IMG/VR virus record: IMGVR_UViG_3300032093_000501
Span: 1 to 33,142 of that record
Length of the DNA stretch: 33,142 nt
DNA from: a virus
Direction: 5' to 3' (one strand)
This document shows positions 6,832 through 14,386 of this stretch, in pieces. Numbering within the stretch: position 1 is the stretch's first letter; each line of letters begins with the position of its first letter. Under the pieces are notes generated by a model. It was not told the origin of the DNA. It was given only the letters and a program-made list of their open reading frames with translations, and searched no databases. The position numbers and the translations under genes are program-made.

Positions 6832-6856
6832 ACTACAGCATCACAATGGCTATACT
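6829..6856 (+). promoter_or_regulatory. Sigma70-type rightward early promoter
   Basis: TTGACT (6829-6834), a 16-bp spacer and TATACT (6851-6856). It lies upstream of the gene at 6911 and the recombination operon. Two operator-like sites cover the -35 and the spacer/-10, the arrangement expected for a repressed lytic promoter. Confidence 0.7.
6839..6854 (+). promoter_or_regulatory. Operator-like site in the spacer of the 6829-6856 promoter
   Basis: CATCACAATGGCTATA (12 of 16). It occupies the spacer and the first bases of the TATACT -10 box. Confidence 0.65.
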
Positions 6857-6910
6857 GACCGCACAGGTTCTCAACCGCTGCAAATGCAGCACAACGAAGG
6901 AAGCAAGACC

Positions 6911-7294
6911 ATGAAGCCCATGACTCTCACCGAACTGATCGCCGCCCGCATCGCCGCCAAGCGCGCCGAGGATGCTGCAGTCGCAGCCCGCCGCGAGGTC
7001 GACGCCGAGCTCGCTCTTCTGCTCAAGGAGCGCGACATGCTCGAGGGCACCGTCTCCGCAAAGGAGAACGGCTTCAAGATCAGCGTCACCTACAAGGTGG
7101 ACCGCAAGGTCGACACCGACAAGCTCCAGGCCGACTGGAGCCAGCTCAGCCCCGCTGCCAGCGCCGCCTTCAAGTGGAAGGCCGACGTCTCGGTCTCCGC
7201 GCTGCGCAAGCTGGAAGGCGCCGACGCTCAGGCCGCCGCCGCCTACATCACCACCAAGCCGGCCACGCCGAGCATCACCATCGAGGCCATCTGA
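6911..7294 (+). CDS. Conserved phage early protein, 127 aa
   Basis: The start is taken at ATG 6911, which has GAAGGAAG at good spacing; the in-frame ATG at 6884 lacks a ribosome site. The first 55 residues are a charged, Ala-rich helix, probably a coiled coil (LIAARIAAKRAEDAAVAARRE...LLLKERDML). The second half is a mixed beta region with a conserved-looking FKISVTYKVDRKVD. Similar proteins precede Sak4-type modules in other phages, from memory, without a known function. It is the first gene behind the operator-controlled promoter at 6829-6856 and ends with a 1-nt overlap (TGATG) with the MazG-like gene. Confidence 0.6.
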   Translation: MKPMTLTELIAARIAAKRAEDAAVAARREVDAELALLLKERDMLEGTVSAKENGFKISVTYKVDRKVDTDKLQADWSQLSPAASAAFKWKADVSVSALRKLEGADAQAAAAYITTKPATPSITIEAI

Positions 7295-7605
7295 TGTCCG
7301 CCACCTTCCAAGACCTGCAGATGCAGGTCATCCGCTGGGCCGAGGCCCGCAAGATCATCCCCAACAGCACGCCCCAGGCGCAGCTCCTGAAGACCGTCGA
7401 GGAGCTCGGCGAGCTGGTCGGTGCGGTGGTGCGTGGCAACAAGCCCGCCATCGAAGACGGCTTCGGTGACGTCATGGTCACGCTCATCCTGGCGGCCGAC
7501 CTGTCGGGCATCGACCTGACGCAGGCCCTGGCCTACGCCTACGACGAGATCAAGGACCGCCGCGGGACGATGTCCCCCGAGGGCGTGTTCGTCAAGGAAT
7601 CCTAA
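7294..7605 (+). CDS. MazG-like nucleotide pyrophosphohydrolase
   Basis: A 103-aa protein with the MazG-type four-helix signature: VEELGEL at residues 35-41 (ExxE metal motif with E36, E37 and E40) and IEDGFGDVMV at 53-62 (ExxD motif). Single-domain MazG proteins hydrolyse NTPs or dNTPs to monophosphates. In phages they are thought to clean nucleotide pools or lower alarmone signalling. The start at 7294 is fixed by the TGATG overlap with the preceding stop. It sits directly upstream of the Sak4-like gene in the recombination operon. Catalysis is likely; the substrate is not readable from sequence. Confidence 0.75.
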   Translation: MSATFQDLQMQVIRWAEARKIIPNSTPQAQLLKTVEELGELVGAVVRGNKPAIEDGFGDVMVTLILAADLSGIDLTQALAYAYDEIKDRRGTMSPEGVFVKES

Positions 7606-7626
7606 ACCGCCAACTGGAGACGACCA

Positions 7627-8304
7627 ATGGCAATCACACTCAAGTCCACCCGCGATGCCGCGCTCGACGGCATCAAGATCCTGGTCCACGGCCCGGCCGG
7701 CGCAGGCAAGACCAGCCTGTGCGGCACCACCGGCGGCAGCACGCTGATCATCAGCGCCGAGTCGGGCCTGCTGTCGCTGCGCGCCTTCGACATCCCGGTG
7801 CTCGAGGTCAAGACCCTGGACCAGCTCTACGAGGCCTACCAGTTCGTGACCGATACCGACGAGGGCAAGGCCTTCCAGTGGGTCTGCCTGGACTCCATCT
7901 CGGAGATCGCCGAGGTGGTGCTCAACCACGAGAAGAAGACCGCCAAGGATCCGCGCCAGGCCTACGGCGCCCTGGCCGAGAAGATGACCGACATCCTGCG
8001 CGCCTTCCGCGACTTGCCCGGTCGCAACGTGTACTTCGCCTGCAAGCAGGAGCGCACCAAGGACGAGCAGTCGGGCGCGATGCTGTACTTCCCCAGCATG
8101 CCCGGCAACATGCTCAAGCAGGGCGTGGGGTACTTCTTCGACGAGGTGTTCGCCCTGCGCGTGGAGAAGGACGCCGAGGGCAACCCGACCCGCTGGCTGC
8201 AGACCAACCGCGACTACAACTACGAGGCCAAGGACCGCTCCGGCAGCCTCGAGATGTTTGAGCCCGCCGACCTGTCGGCCATCGCAGCCAAGATCAAAGC
8301 CTAA
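7627..8304 (+). CDS. Sak4-type RecA-like ATPase / recombinase
   Basis: A 225-aa P-loop protein: Walker A GPAGAGKTS at residues 22-30, a beta strand with LIISAESG near 40-46, and Walker B WVCLDS at 85-90. This is the AAA_24 / Sak4 layout, a reduced RecA core found in phage single-strand annealing systems. Sak4 proteins work with a partner SSB, and the next gene is a DUF669 SSB-like protein, followed further on by a 5'-3'-type exonuclease. ATG at 7627 follows GGAGACGACCA. Together these form the phage recombination module. The exact recombinase activity is inferred from family. Confidence 0.75.
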   Translation: MAITLKSTRDAALDGIKILVHGPAGAGKTSLCGTTGGSTLIISAESGLLSLRAFDIPVLEVKTLDQLYEAYQFVTDTDEGKAFQWVCLDSISEIAEVVLNHEKKTAKDPRQAYGALAEKMTDILRAFRDLPGRNVYFACKQERTKDEQSGAMLYFPSMPGNMLKQGVGYFFDEVFALRVEKDAEGNPTRWLQTNRDYNYEAKDRSGSLEMFEPADLSAIAAKIKA

Positions 8305-8314
8305 GCCGCGTGGG

Positions 8315-8351
8315 CTTTCAATCACGCCGCATATCACATTGCCATTGAAAG
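8315..8351. repeat. 8-bp inverted repeat abutting the DUF669 ribosome site
   Basis: CTTTCAAT at 8315-8322 and ATTGAAAG at 8344-8351. The right arm runs into AAAGGA, so the hairpin could modulate DUF669 translation. Confidence 0.35.
8332..8347 (+). promoter_or_regulatory. Operator-like site upstream of the DUF669 gene
   Basis: TATCACATTGCCATTG (11 of 16, first eleven bases with one mismatch), in the 57-bp gap after the Sak4-like gene. Confidence 0.5.
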
Positions 8352-8361
8352 GACAGCCATC

Positions 8362-8886
8362 ATGGCTCAATTCAACTTCGACACCAGCAGCGTTGAGAAG
8401 CGCGAGAACAACTACGAGCTCCTGCCCGCGGGCTGGTACGTGGGTCAGGTCACCGAGAGCGAGATCGTCCCGCTGAAGTCGGGCAACGGCCAGTCGCTCA
8501 AGCTGACCGTGGAGATCCTCTCCGACGGCTATCGCGGCCGCAAGGTCTGGGCGCGCCTGAACGTGCAGCACAGCAACCCCGAGGCCGAGCGCATCGCTCA
8601 GCAGCAACTGCGCGAGCTCTGCGAGTCCATCGGCCTGGGCCGCATGACCGACACGGTGCAGCTCCACAACCAGCCGTTCGGCGTGAAGGTCAAGATCCGC
8701 GAGGACAAGACCGGCCAGTACGAGCCGCAGAACGAGGTGGCTGGCTTCAAGCCCGCCGGTGGCAGCCCGGTCCACGGCCAGGCGATCGCCGCCGGCATGG
8801 CCGCCCGCGCCCCGCAGGCGCCCGCCAACGCGCCCGCGGCCGCCGCTGGCACCTCCGCCCCTCCCTGGGCCAAGCGCGCAGCCTGA
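8362..8886 (+). CDS. DUF669 protein, probable ssDNA-binding partner
   Basis: A 174-aa protein. Residues 1-120 match DUF669: a start with FDTSSVE, a beta region with YELLPAGWYVGQVTESE, then LKLTVEIL and a helical segment NPEAERIAQQQL. The last 50 residues are Ala/Pro-rich, disordered and end near PPWAKRAA, resembling the flexible tail with an aromatic tip seen in SSB proteins. DUF669 genes regularly adjoin Sak4-type ATPases and are thought to coat ssDNA. The 57-bp leader holds an operator site and an 8-bp inverted repeat (8315-8322 / 8344-8351) that abuts the AAAGGA ribosome site. Confidence 0.7.
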   Translation: MAQFNFDTSSVEKRENNYELLPAGWYVGQVTESEIVPLKSGNGQSLKLTVEILSDGYRGRKVWARLNVQHSNPEAERIAQQQLRELCESIGLGRMTDTVQLHNQPFGVKVKIREDKTGQYEPQNEVAGFKPAGGSPVHGQAIAAGMAARAPQAPANAPAAAAGTSAPPWAKRAA

Positions 8887-8943
8887 GCCCCGCTGGGCGG
8901 CCCTGCGCCGCCCTCTTCTTTCCCTCAACTACAGGAGACCCCT

Positions 8944-9126
8944 GTGAATTCCGACGTGACCATCAATCTGCCCATGGCGACGGTCGATGCCTGCATCACC
9001 GCCCTGAGCAAGTTCCCCTACGAGCAGGCCGCCCCGCACATCGACGTGCTGCGCGCCAGCGTGAACGCGGTGCTGACCCAGTCGGTCAGCGTGACCGTGA
9101 CCGAGTCCGAAGGGGGTGAGGCATGA
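8944..9126 (+). CDS. Small hypothetical protein, 60 aa, GTG start
   Basis: GTG at 8944 follows AGGAGACCC. The chain carries a short amphipathic helix (MATVDACITALSKFPYEQ) and a Val/Ser/Thr-rich C-terminus ending EGGEA. It overlaps the next gene by 4 nt (ATGA at 9123-9126). No family is recognised. Position between the SSB-like and exonuclease genes suggests an accessory role in the same operon. Confidence 0.55.
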   Translation: MNSDVTINLPMATVDACITALSKFPYEQAAPHIDVLRASVNAVLTQSVSVTVTESEGGEA

Positions 9127-9317
9127 AGACCAAGATCTACCGCGTGACCCGCGATGACGGCGCCACGTTCCTGGTCGAGGCCAACAACCGCGCCTCTGCG
9201 GTGAACCACATCGCCCGCTCTTCGCACACCGCGGAGCTGGCCAGCCAGCACGACTTGGTGGCCGCGGTGCGCGCCGGCGTGTCGATCCAGCGCGCCGGAG
9301 AGGCAGAGACCGAGTGA
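9123..9317 (+). CDS. Small hypothetical protein, 64 aa
   Basis: ATG at 9123 overlaps the preceding stop. The layout is beta-beta-alpha: KIYRVTRDDGATFLVEANNRASAVNH, then a helical stretch and a short tail. Small phage proteins with a YRVT...FLVEA.n...A start are widespread, without assigned function. The following 84-bp gap holds a perfect 8-bp GC hairpin (9322-9341). Confidence 0.55.
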   Translation: MKTKIYRVTRDDGATFLVEANNRASAVNHIARSSHTAELASQHDLVAAVRAGVSIQRAGEAETE

Positions 9318-9321
9318 CCTG

Positions 9322-9341
9322 CAGGGGGCGCCAGCCCCCTG
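9322..9341. terminator. GC-rich hairpin without a T-tract
   Basis: CAGGGGGC / GCCCCCTG with a four-base loop: an 8-bp perfect stem in the 84-bp gap before the gene at 9402. No T-run follows, so it is at best an attenuator or RNA-processing/stability element. Confidence 0.3.
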
Positions 9342-9401
9342 TACCGGCGAGCGCCCTGCCCCGGACGCTGGCCCGTACAACCACCGCAGGAGCCCTGCAC
9401 C

Positions 9402-9746
9402 ATGCTGACCGACAAGTCCCAGCACATCCTCACCCAGGCCGCCGAGTCCATTGAGGAGATCGTCGAGAACGCCCGCTCCATCCACGGCGACTCGTTCGCC
9501 GACTTCCTGGTGTTCGTCAACCGCAACTCGGGCGTGATCAAGCTGCTGGCCACCGCCCGCCACATGCCCGACGAGCACGCTGATCAGGTGATGAGCGTGG
9601 TCTGCGACATGATGGGCCGCTCGGCCGCCGACTACGGCAAGGCGCTGCACCTCACCCAGGCGCAGGTCCACGACGCGCTGAACCTGTGCGGCACCGTGCA
9701 GGACCGCATCCGCAGCGTCGAGCAGGCAGTGTCGAAGGGTCTGTGA
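9402..9746 (+). CDS. Hypothetical helical protein, 114 aa
   Basis: ATG at 9402 has AGGAG eight bases upstream. The protein appears all-helical and acidic, with several His and Met residues and no low-complexity tract. Its stop overlaps the exonuclease start by 1 nt (TGATG), which suggests coupled translation and perhaps a partner role. No family is recognised. Confidence 0.55.
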   Translation: MLTDKSQHILTQAAESIEEIVENARSIHGDSFADFLVFVNRNSGVIKLLATARHMPDEHADQVMSVVCDMMGRSAADYGKALHLTQAQVHDALNLCGTVQDRIRSVEQAVSKGL

Positions 9747-10801
9747 TGGCTGCGATTCCAGAACCCCTGAACAGCACCGCCGCCAAAATCTTCGCCGCCT
9801 ACGAGGCGGCCGCAGACGACGGCCACCGCCCGCACCTGGGCGCCAGCATCATCGGCCACAACTGCGAGCGCCGCCTGTGGCTGACCTTTCACTGGGCCAA
9901 GAAGGAGCGATTCTCTGGCCGCATGTTGCGCCTGTTCCAGACGGGCCAGCTCGAGGAGCCGCGCATCGTGCGCGACCTGCGCTCCATCGGGGTGGAAGTC
10001 CACGCCACCGCGCCCGACGGCGCCCAGTGGCGCGTGGCCGACATCGGTGACCACTTCGGCGGCAGCATGGACGCCGCAGCCGTCGGTGTGCCCGAGGCGC
10101 CCAAGACCTGGCACGTCTGCGAGTTCAAGACCCACAACCAGAAGTCCTTCGACGATCTGGTCAAGCGCCGGGTCCAGGCCGCCAAGCCCCAGCACTACTC
10201 CCAGATGCAGGTCTACATGGGCCTGACCGGTATGGAGCGCGCCCTGTACGTGGCGGTGTGCAAGAACACCGACGACCTGTACGTGGAGCGCCTGGAGTTC
10301 GACGCGGTGGAGTTCGCCCGGCTGCGCGCCAAGGCCGAGCGGGTGATCCGGGCCGCAGAGCCGCCGCTGCGGGTCAGCAACGACCCGTCCTGGTACGAGT
10401 GCAAGATGTGCCACTTCTCGCCGATCTGCCACGGCACCGATCTGCCCGAGGTGAACTGCAGGACGTGCGCGCACTCCACGCCAGAGGTCAATGGCCAGGC
10501 CCGCTGGACGTGCGCCGAGCACGAGCAGGATCTGGAGTTCAACGAGCAGCGCACCGGCTGCGAGCGCCACCGCTACATCCCCATCCTGCTGGAGAAAGTC
10601 GGCCAGCAGACGGACGTGCTGAACGGCGACGTGCTGTACCGCGACCACGACGGCCAGACGTTCGCCAATGGCAACGGCAAGACCGCGCTCACGTCGGTGG
10701 AGCTGCACCGCCTCGAGCACAAGTCCATGGCCGCCGAGGCCTGCCGCATGAAGGGCGCGCTGCACCAGCAGGGCATCACGACTGCGGAGGTAGTGGCGTG
10801 A
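9746..10801 (+). CDS. RecB/Cas4-like PD-(D/E)XK exonuclease with Fe-S cysteines
   Basis: A 351-aa nuclease. C40 (GHNCERRLW), D109 (GGSMDAA), E126-x-K128 (CEFKTH) and a Gln/Tyr motif around 149-157 (QHYSQMQVY) give the RecB-type active site. C219, C222 and C228 (WYECKMCHFSPIC) together with C40 are placed as the four ligands of a Cas4/AddB-type iron-sulfur cluster. A further Cys/His-rich segment follows at about 235-290. It would resect DNA ends to give ssDNA for the Sak4/DUF669 pair upstream. The start is fixed by a TGATG overlap; the stop overlaps the methyltransferase GTG by 4 nt. Confidence 0.8.
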   Translation: MAAIPEPLNSTAAKIFAAYEAAADDGHRPHLGASIIGHNCERRLWLTFHWAKKERFSGRMLRLFQTGQLEEPRIVRDLRSIGVEVHATAPDGAQWRVADIGDHFGGSMDAAAVGVPEAPKTWHVCEFKTHNQKSFDDLVKRRVQAAKPQHYSQMQVYMGLTGMERALYVAVCKNTDDLYVERLEFDAVEFARLRAKAERVIRAAEPPLRVSNDPSWYECKMCHFSPICHGTDLPEVNCRTCAHSTPEVNGQARWTCAEHEQDLEFNEQRTGCERHRYIPILLEKVGQQTDVLNGDVLYRDHDGQTFANGNGKTALTSVELHRLEHKSMAAEACRMKGALHQQGITTAEVVA

Positions 10802-12024
10802 GGTTCGGGTCAGTGTGCAGTGGCATCGAAGCTGCGAGCGTGGCCTGGGAGCCCCTGGGCTGGCAAGCTGCGTGGTTTGCCGAGATCGAACCCTTTCCTT
10901 CTGCTGTCCTGAAGTATCACTATGCCAATGTCCCGAACCTCGGGGATATGACGCGCCTGCCGGAGATGATCCGCGCCGGCGAGGTCGAGGCGCCAGACCT
11001 GTTCTGCGGTGGCACCCCGTGCCAAGCGTTTTCTGTGGCCGGGTTGCGGAAGTCCCTGGACGATGCTCGCGGCAATCTGTCCCTTACCTTCTGCGAGATC
11101 GCAAATGCAATTGACCATGTTCGATCTGCTCGAGGAGAGCTGCCAGCCATCGTCTTCTGGGAGAACGTCCCGGGAGTTCTCAGCACTGCCGACAACGCCT
11201 TCGGCTGCTTCCTTTCAGCGCTCGCTGGCTGCGATACCGCCATCGACCCGTTGGCCGCAACCGGGTGGACCAACGCGGGTGTGGTTGCTGGACCCCAGCG
11301 CACAGTCGCCTGGCGTGTCCTGGATGCCCAATACTTCGGACTGGCCCAACGACGCCGCCGTGTGTTCGTTGTCGCAAGTGCTCGAGCGGGGTTCGATCCC
11401 GCCTCGGTTCTTCTTGAGTGGGACGGCCTGCGCCGGGATTCTGCGCCGAGCAGAAAGGCGGGGAAAAGCGCTGCCGCCTGCGCTGCATCGGGCGCTGCAT
11501 TCGGTGGCAACCGCACCAGCGGCCCAATTGACGTAGCCCCAGCACTGAACGCCTGCGGCACCGCCAGCGGCCGCCAGGATTTTGAGACGGAGGCTTTCGT
11601 CACCGCCTTCCACCCCACGCAAGACCCCATCAGCAGCACCGATGTGTGCCATGCCATTGGCACCGGCAACGGGCAGGGTTGCGCGACTGCGGCAGTGGCG
11701 CTCCAAGCGAACTCACGCGATGAGGTTCGCATCATGAACGGCGATGGTCAGATAACTGGGGCGCTGACCGATGAAGGGCGCGTTAGGCGCGGTGGCACAA
11801 CTCAGATTGCCACCGCCATGCAAGTCCGCCGCCTCACGCCCGTCGAGTGCGAGCGGCTACAGGGCTTCCCTGACGGCTACACCGCCATCCCCTGGCGCAA
11901 CAAGCCCGCCAGCGAGTGCCCTGACGGCCCGCGCTACAAGGCCTTGGGCAACTCCTGGGCAGTGCCCTGCGTACGCTGGATCGGCCGCAGGATTCACAAT
12001 GCTGTAGTCGGGAGGCCTGCATGA
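10798..12024 (+). CDS. DNA (cytosine-5) methyltransferase
   Basis: A 408-aa protein starting at GTG 10798 (GTGA overlap). The m5C motifs appear in order: FGSVCSGIEAA (motif I, residues 3-13), GGTPCQAFS (IV, catalytic C75), ENV (VI, 122-124) and QRRRRVF (VIII, 183-189); ALGNSWAVP near the C-terminus is motif X. The stretch around 195-330 is the target-recognition region, Gly/Ala/Ser-rich and of visibly different composition. No restriction enzyme is adjacent, so this is an orphan phage methylase, likely protecting phage DNA or marking it for regulation. The recognised site cannot be deduced here. Its last codons hold an operator-like element (11992-12007). Confidence 0.9.
   Translation: MRFGSVCSGIEAASVAWEPLGWQAAWFAEIEPFPSAVLKYHYANVPNLGDMTRLPEMIRAGEVEAPDLFCGGTPCQAFSVAGLRKSLDDARGNLSLTFCEIANAIDHVRSARGELPAIVFWENVPGVLSTADNAFGCFLSALAGCDTAIDPLAATGWTNAGVVAGPQRTVAWRVLDAQYFGLAQRRRRVFVVASARAGFDPASVLLEWDGLRRDSAPSRKAGKSAAACAASGAAFGGNRTSGPIDVAPALNACGTASGRQDFETEAFVTAFHPTQDPISSTDVCHAIGTGNGQGCATAAVALQANSRDEVRIMNGDGQITGALTDEGRVRRGGTTQIATAMQVRRLTPVECERLQGFPDGYTAIPWRNKPASECPDGPRYKALGNSWAVPCVRWIGRRIHNAVVGRPA
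11992..12007 (+). promoter_or_regulatory. Operator-like site at the methylase-helicase junction
   Basis: ATTCACAATGCTGTAG (11 of 16), in the last codons of the methylase, 14 bp before the helicase start. Confidence 0.4.
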
Positions 12025-13628
12025 AGCTGCGCGACTACCAATCCCGCACCCTCGACGAGCTCTGGTCCTGGTTCAACCGCCACACCGACGGCAACCCCAT
12101 CGTGGAGGCCGCGGTGGGCGCCGGCAAGAGCCTGATGATCGCGGCCCTGGCGCAGCGCGCTGACACCGAGTACCCGGGCACCCGCATCCTGGTGCTGGTC
12201 CACCAGAAGGAGCTGCTCGAGCAGAACGTCGAGAAGATCCTGGCCATCTGGCCGCAGGCCGACGTGGGCATCTACAGCGCGGCGGCCGGGCGCAAGCAGC
12301 TCGGCCGGCAGATCACCTACGCCACGATCGGCAGCATCTACAAGCAGGCCTACAACCTCGGGCGCATCGACATCGTGCTGGCCGACGAGTGCCACCTCAT
12401 CAACCCGAAGGAGACGGGGATGTGGCGGCAGTTCTTGAACGACCTGGCACGCCCCTGCCCGCACGCCCGCACGATCGGCTGGACCGGCACCCCTTTCCGC
12501 GGCAACGGCGTCTGGCTGACCGCAGGAGACGAGGCCCTGTTCACGCACGTCGCCACCCGGGTGACGATGCGCGAGCTGCTGGACCTGCAGTTCCTCACGC
12601 CACTGCTGCCGGCCCCCACCGCCACCCGCGTAGACGCCAGCGACGTGCGCACCTCGGGCGACGACTACGTGGTCAGCGAGCTCGCCAAGGTCACCGACCG
12701 GGAGGAGCTGGTCGAGGCCACCTGCGACGAGATCGTGCAGCTCGCCGCCGACCGCAAGCGCTGGCTGGTGTTCGCCGTCACCATCGATCATGCGGATCAC
12801 GTATGCGCATCCCTCGTGCGCAGAGGCGTGAACGCCGCCGTGGTGAGCGCAGAGACCCCGAAGCACGACCGCGCTGCCCTGATCAAGGCCTTCCGCCTGG
12901 GGCAGATCCGGTGCCTGGTGAACGTGGCCGTGCTGACCACCGGCTTCGACGTGCCGCAGGTGGACTTCATCGCCCTGCTGCGCGCCACCAAGAGCCCCGT
13001 GCTGTACGTGCAGATCGCCGGCCGCGGCATGCGTCTGGCTGACGGGAAGGACAACTGCCTGTGGGCCGACTTCACCGACACCACCGAGCGCATGGGTCCG
13101 GTGGACGCCATCAAGGGCCGGCTGCCCAGCGCAGCGCGCAAGGGCGAGGCGCCGACCAAGCTCTGCCCCGAGTGCGGTAGCCAGAACCCGGCATCGGCCA
13201 CCGAGTGCATCGACTGCGGGTTCAAGTTCCCCGAGCCCGAGCGCATCAAGCACGGCAACAAGGCCAGCGCCGCGGCCGTGCTGAGCAGCCAGCAGGAGGC
13301 GCTCTTTGAGGAGGTGCCGGTGGACGAGGTGCGCTACCGGCTGCATCAGAAGGAGGGCTCGCCGCCCAGCCTGCGAGTGGAGTACCTCAACGGCATCATG
13401 GTGGCGGCGCGAGAATGGGTCTGCGTTTCACACCAGGGCTACGCACGCAAGAAGGCCGAGGCCTGGTGGGCGACGCGCTCAAAGATCGATGCGATCCCGG
13501 GCAGCGCCGAGGAGGCCATCGAGTGGCTGGAGTACGACGCAGACATCCTGCGCAAGCCAGCCATGATCCGTATCACAAAGATGGACAAGTACCCGCAGGT
13601 GGTGTCCTACGAATGGGGGCAGGCATGA
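12021..13628 (+). CDS. SF2 DNA helicase with C-terminal zinc ribbon
   Basis: A 535-aa DEAD/DEAH-family helicase: motif I EAAVGAGKS near residues 28-36, motif II DECH (LADECHLI), motif III-like WTGTPFRG, and motif VI around QIAGRGMR. A four-Cys element (CPECG...ECIDCGF) near residue 385-405 is a zinc ribbon. It overlaps the methylase by 4 nt (ATGA) and the next gene by 4 nt. UvsW/RecG-like remodelling of recombination or replication forks is the usual assumption for such phage helicases. It works next to a full exonuclease/annealase set. Confidence 0.85.
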   Translation: MKLRDYQSRTLDELWSWFNRHTDGNPIVEAAVGAGKSLMIAALAQRADTEYPGTRILVLVHQKELLEQNVEKILAIWPQADVGIYSAAAGRKQLGRQITYATIGSIYKQAYNLGRIDIVLADECHLINPKETGMWRQFLNDLARPCPHARTIGWTGTPFRGNGVWLTAGDEALFTHVATRVTMRELLDLQFLTPLLPAPTATRVDASDVRTSGDDYVVSELAKVTDREELVEATCDEIVQLAADRKRWLVFAVTIDHADHVCASLVRRGVNAAVVSAETPKHDRAALIKAFRLGQIRCLVNVAVLTTGFDVPQVDFIALLRATKSPVLYVQIAGRGMRLADGKDNCLWADFTDTTERMGPVDAIKGRLPSAARKGEAPTKLCPECGSQNPASATECIDCGFKFPEPERIKHGNKASAAAVLSSQQEALFEEVPVDEVRYRLHQKEGSPPSLRVEYLNGIMVAAREWVCVSHQGYARKKAEAWWATRSKIDAIPGSAEEAIEWLEYDADILRKPAMIRITKMDKYPQVVSYEWGQA

Positions 13629-13828
13629 ACAAGACCGAACTGCAGATCAGGCGCGATCTCTTCCGCCGCGAGCTCAAGGCGCTCGAGTCCATCACGGTCG
13701 AGTGCTTCACCTGTCAGCACTACGCCACGGCGCACGGCCCGACGTGCTCCATGTTCAACGCAACGCCGCCGGCCGACGTCGTCAAGACCGGATGCGACGA
13801 ATGGATTCACGACCCTATTCCATTCTAA
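13625..13828 (+). CDS. Small putative zinc-binding protein, 67 aa
   Basis: ATG at 13625 overlaps the helicase stop. After a charged helix, the chain has CFTCQHY, then PTCSMF and TGCDEWIHD: four Cys and a His spaced like a small zinc-binding fold. Short proteins with this CxxCxHY...C...GCDEW layout are common in phages and have no known role. Confidence 0.6.
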   Translation: MNKTELQIRRDLFRRELKALESITVECFTCQHYATAHGPTCSMFNATPPADVVKTGCDEWIHDPIPF

Positions 13829-13845
13829 ATATCACAAGGGTAAAC

Positions 13846-13861
13846 TATCACAATGGCAACA
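13846..13861 (+). promoter_or_regulatory. Operator-like site containing the XF1762-like start codon
   Basis: TATCACAATGGCAACA: the ATG at 13853 is part of the element. A half copy (TATCACAAGGG) lies 16 bp upstream at 13830. Confidence 0.55.
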
Positions 13862-14338
13862 CCGCTGCGCATTGTTCCCTGTGACCTAAAGACGGCAAAC
13901 GAGTTTGTGCGCAATCTGCATAGGCACAGTCGGCCAGTGGTGGGGCACAAGTTTGCTGTAGGTGTGGAAGCCTGCACCAGCATGGTCAATGATGAGCAGT
14001 GGGCGTTAGTGGGGGTCGCGATTGTTGGAAGACCTGTTGCACCTCGGTTGGACGACGGCAAAGCAGCGGAAGTGACTCGGCTTTGCACAGACGGCACGCG
14101 CAACGCCTGCAGCATGCTTTACGGGGCGGCCCGGCGCGCTGCACGCGCACTTGGTCATGCGCCGATCTACACGTACACGCTTCCCGACGAAGGCGGTGCC
14201 AGCTTGAGGGCCGCTGGATTCAAACTAGACAAAGCAGACGCCGGTGGGAGTGCTGCGATGTGGCACAGCCGGCCAGGGCGCAAGGCCCAGCCTGTTGGAG
14301 ACGACCTGATCGGTGGCAAGTGGAGATGGATTGGCTGA
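13853..14338 (+). CDS. XF1762-like phage protein, GNAT-like fold suspected
   Basis: A 161-aa protein. LHRHSRPVVGHKFAVG near residues 22-37, a VGVAIVGRPVAP strand and an EVTRLCTDGTRNACSMLYGAARRAARALG helix match the XF1762 family of phage proteins. The arrangement recalls small N-acetyltransferases, but no activity is established. The ATG lies inside an operator-like element (13846-13861), and the next gene's ATG lies in a second copy, so the gene is flanked by an exact 14-bp direct repeat. Base composition is less GC-rich than its neighbours. Both features suggest acquisition as a cassette. Confidence 0.65.
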   Translation: MATPLRIVPCDLKTANEFVRNLHRHSRPVVGHKFAVGVEACTSMVNDEQWALVGVAIVGRPVAPRLDDGKAAEVTRLCTDGTRNACSMLYGAARRAARALGHAPIYTYTLPDEGGASLRAAGFKLDKADAGGSAAMWHSRPGRKAQPVGDDLIGGKWRWIG

Positions 14339-14370
14339 GGTCATCTCATCTGCAATAAACAAATAGCGAA

Positions 14371-14386
14371 TATCACAATGGCAATC
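14371..14386 (+). promoter_or_regulatory. Operator-like site containing the DUF3310 start codon
   Basis: TATCACAATGGCAATC: the ATG at 14378 is part of the element. The first 14 bases equal the copy at 13846. Confidence 0.55.

Noticed and set aside
7243-8928. A 561-codon minus-strand gene
   Set aside because: It is antisense to the MazG, Sak4 and DUF669 genes, with composition typical of GC-rich shadows.
10915-10930. Operator copy TATCACTATGCCAATG in the methylase
   Set aside because: The core has a mismatch and the site is coding; it may be chance.
13571-13586. Operator copy TATCACAAAGATGGAC in the helicase
   Set aside because: Only the left half matches and it is coding.
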